Positions 4,751 to 6,136 of a stretch of DNA of 6,136 nucleotides are shown in pieces. The translations under genes and the position numbers were made by a program. Position 1 is the stretch's first letter. Each line of letters starts with the position of its first letter. The notes beneath the pieces were generated by a model. The model saw nothing but the letters and a program-made list of their open reading frames with translations. It searched no databases and had not been told where the DNA came from. This DNA comes from JAUWQU01 sp964605095 (GTDB lineage Bacteria > Planctomycetota > Phycisphaerae > SM23-33), in the NCBI GenBank assembly GCA_964605095.1, contig CAZSBS010000279.1, positions 1 through 6,136 of the forward strand, read 5' to 3'.

Positions 4751-5992
4751 CTATTTGCCCACTTCGGCGAGGTAGTAGACGTACTGTCGGGCGGTGCGCC
4801 GCCTGACGGAGTCGGGCTCGAGGAACGTCGGGCTCATGCCGGCCTTCTCGAAGAACGGATGCACCCGCCCCATCGCCGCAAGGGCCTCGACAAAAGGCGT
4901 CTGGGCGGTGGCCAGCGCGTGGCGTACAAGCCGCTCGGCCAGGCCGCTGCCGCGATATGTCGGGTGGACGATCACGCGCGAGATGCACTCCATCTCGCGG
5001 TTGAGCCGGCGGGTCGCCTCGCGGCGGTCGGCCCGCAAGTATCGCCCCGCCGTGGCGATGTTGCGCCCGCGAACGGTCAGCAGCGGCGGCGAGACCACAA
5101 GCACGGCCGCGAGGTCCGCACTGGCCAGGTCGCGCCAGCGGCGATACCGCCGGGTTTGCGGGCGGCGGACGACGTAGACCCGCTTGTGGCACGCCGGCGG
5201 CCCGGCCAGGTAGTGGAAGCCCGCCAGCTCGTGGTAGTCGCGGATCGTGCCGCGGCCAATCGGCCAGCGCCGCACTTCGTCCGGGCGAGCCCGGCGCGGA
5301 GCGTCCATCAGGCGGGCCGGTGCGCCCAGCGGCTTGAGGATCACCAGGTCCGGCTGGAGGTCCGGCACGAGTTCCGGCCGGGGCGTCGCGGCCAGGATCG
5401 CCAGCTTGCTGCCCGTCACCAGCCTTCGCATGCGCCGGCACAGGCCGCGCGCCGTGTGGATGTCCAGAGCCGAGCAGAACTCGTCGGCGATAACGAGTTC
5501 GGCTTGGCCCGACAGCCGGGCCGCGTGAAGCACGCGCGCCAGCGCCAGCCTCGCATGCTGGCCACCGGAAAGAAAGCGGGCGGGCGTGACCAGTGCCCTC
5601 GCCTCGGCCAGGCCGCAGCGCGAGAGCATCTCCAGTTTGCCGGCCAGGGGTCCGCCTTCGAGCACGTCGACAGCCGGTGAGTCGCACGACGCCAACTGCT
5701 CCGCCGCAAGCCGGCCGGCGCCGCGAATCTGCCGGGCGACCTCACGCAGCAGCACGCTCTTGCCAGCACCCGACGGCCCGATTACGACAACTATCATCCC
5801 GGGCTTGATCTCGAGGGGAAACTGGTCGTACAACGTCTCTTCCTGACAGCCCGACAGGCCGAACATGGCCGCGACGGCGCCCGCATCGCTCGACGCGGGG
5901 ATCGGGCGGTAAATGCGGGCGTTGACGACAACCGACCAGCCTGGCTTTTTACCAACAGAGCCAGCAGATGCAGCGGTTACAACAGAGGTCAT
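4751..5992 (-). CDS. ABC ATPase fused to a GNAT acetyltransferase (COG2401-like)
   Basis: This 413-residue soluble protein has two domains. The N-terminal ABC ATPase shows Walker A GPSGAGKS (72-79), signature FLSGGQHARLALARVL (140-155), Walker B ELVIADE (165-171) with catalytic-type E171, and a D-loop SALD (174-177). The C-terminal part begins near RDYHELAGFHYL (251-262) and has the acetyl-CoA-binding stretch RVIVHPTYRGSGLAERLV (339-356) and a final HPFFEKAGM (378-386) typical of GNAT enzymes. The architecture matches COG2401, an ABC-type ATPase fused to a predicted acetyltransferase. There are no membrane segments, so transport is unlikely. The H-loop His after the Walker B strand appears absent: the position reads AATPRPEL (201-208). 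The start at 5992 is set by AGGAG at 6000-6004, seven bases away; a GTG at 6055 is in frame but its extension is antisense to the ASCH-like gene. Confidence 0.9.
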   Translation of the reverse strand: MTSVVTAASAGSVGKKPGWSVVVNARIYRPIPASSDAGAVAAMFGLSGCQEETLYDQFPLEIKPGMIVVVIGPSGAGKSVLLREVARQIRGAGRLAAEQLASCDSPAVDVLEGGPLAGKLEMLSRCGLAEARALVTPARFLSGGQHARLALARVLHAARLSGQAELVIADEFCSALDIHTARGLCRRMRRLVTGSKLAILAATPRPELVPDLQPDLVILKPLGAPARLMDAPRRARPDEVRRWPIGRGTIRDYHELAGFHYLAGPPACHKRVYVVRRPQTRRYRRWRDLASADLAAVLVVSPPLLTVRGRNIATAGRYLRADRREATRRLNREMECISRVIVHPTYRGSGLAERLVRHALATAQTPFVEALAAMGRVHPFFEKAGMSPTFLEPDSVRRRTARQYVYYLAEVGK

Positions 5993-5996
5993 GGCG

Positions 5997-6136
5997 ATGC
6001 TCCTGATGAAGAAGGTGTTCTTCGAGGCGATACGTTCAGGCGGGAAAACCACCACGCTTCGCTACTGGCGGCGGCGTATGGTCAGGCCGGGCAGCCTTCA
6101 GAAAATCCCCGGGCTGGGCAAGGTCCGCATCGACGA
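5997..6136 (+). CDS. ASCH-like domain protein, partial (5' end only)
   Basis: The plus strand is open to the window end and encodes MLLMKKVFFEAIRSGGKTTT followed by LRYWRRRMVRPGSLQKIPGL and GKVRID. The pattern FFEAIRSGxKTTTLRYW matches the N-terminal strand-helix and signature of ASCH domains (F-x-x-I-x-x-G-x-K-x-x-T-x-R), a PUA-like fold predicted to bind RNA. Only 46 codons are inside the window. Starts are possible at 5991, 5997 and 6006. I prefer 5997 because GAGG at 5985-5988 lies eight bases before it, against two bases before 5991 and none suitable for 6006. The gene diverges from the ABC-GNAT gene with at most four bases between start codons, so each gene's control region must lie inside the other. 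Substrate and role are unknown. Confidence 0.72.
   Translation, partial: MLLMKKVFFEAIRSGGKTTTLRYWRRRMVRPGSLQKIPGLGKVRID
6000..6004 (-). promoter_or_regulatory. Ribosome binding site of the ABC-GNAT gene
   Basis: AGGAG on the minus strand lies seven bases before the ATG at 5992 and decides between that start and the upstream GTG at 6055. It falls inside the first codons of the divergent ASCH-like gene. Confidence 0.7.

Noticed and set aside
4664..5680. Plus-strand open frame of 338 codons
   Set aside because: It is antisense to the ABC-GNAT gene, which shows Walker A, signature, Walker B and acetyl-CoA motifs; the plus frame has none.

Overview
The window is GC-rich, protein-dense bacterial DNA. 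Its genes suggest a planctomycete-like or related high-GC bacterium: a YqfO-type Nif3 protein, a class IV aminotransferase, a GcvT-like protein, a COG2401-type ABC ATPase-acetyltransferase fusion, an IS1-like transposase remnant and an ATCTGCG-unit dispersed repeat. This taxonomic guess rests on gene content and base composition only and is not firm. All complete genes lie on the minus strand; only the partial gene at the right edge and a dead transposase fragment lie on the plus strand.

Left block (about 230-3120, minus strand, GC-rich): a metabolic operon in the order class IV PLP aminotransferase, Nif3/DUF34 metal protein, GcvT-like folate-dependent protein. The first two overlap by 4 bases (ATGA) and the third follows after 34 bases. 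The GcvT-like gene lacks its C-terminal third: the reading frame runs into a hairpin-forming dispersed repeat at 233-294 and stops there. I see no gene in bases 1-232.

Central island (about 3230-4710, distinctly lower GC): a tightly overlapping minus-strand operon of four small genes. They are a ribbon-helix-helix DNA-binding protein with an AT-hook-like N-terminus, a DUF6941-type beta-rich protein, a short antitoxin-like protein with an FWNDEAEDIY tail, and a MazF/PemK-family toxin. A near-consensus sigma70 promoter precedes the first gene, overlaps a perfect 13-bp palindrome (a candidate operator), and is placed so that transcription would begin at the ATG itself. Immediately upstream is a decayed IS1-like transposase fragment with an internal stop, which may record how the cassette arrived. 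I read the island as an enlarged type II toxin-antitoxin locus in which DNA binding and toxin neutralisation may sit in separate proteins and an uncharacterised DUF6941 protein is co-expressed. This is the most interesting part of the window.

Right block (4751-6136, GC-rich): a soluble ABC ATPase fused to a GNAT acetyltransferase (minus strand), diverging from an ASCH-like gene (plus strand, cut by the window end). Their start codons are in essentially the same place: one CATG can supply both ATGs, and each ribosome binding site lies inside the other gene. This pairing points to a shared and perhaps RNA-related function, but that is inference.
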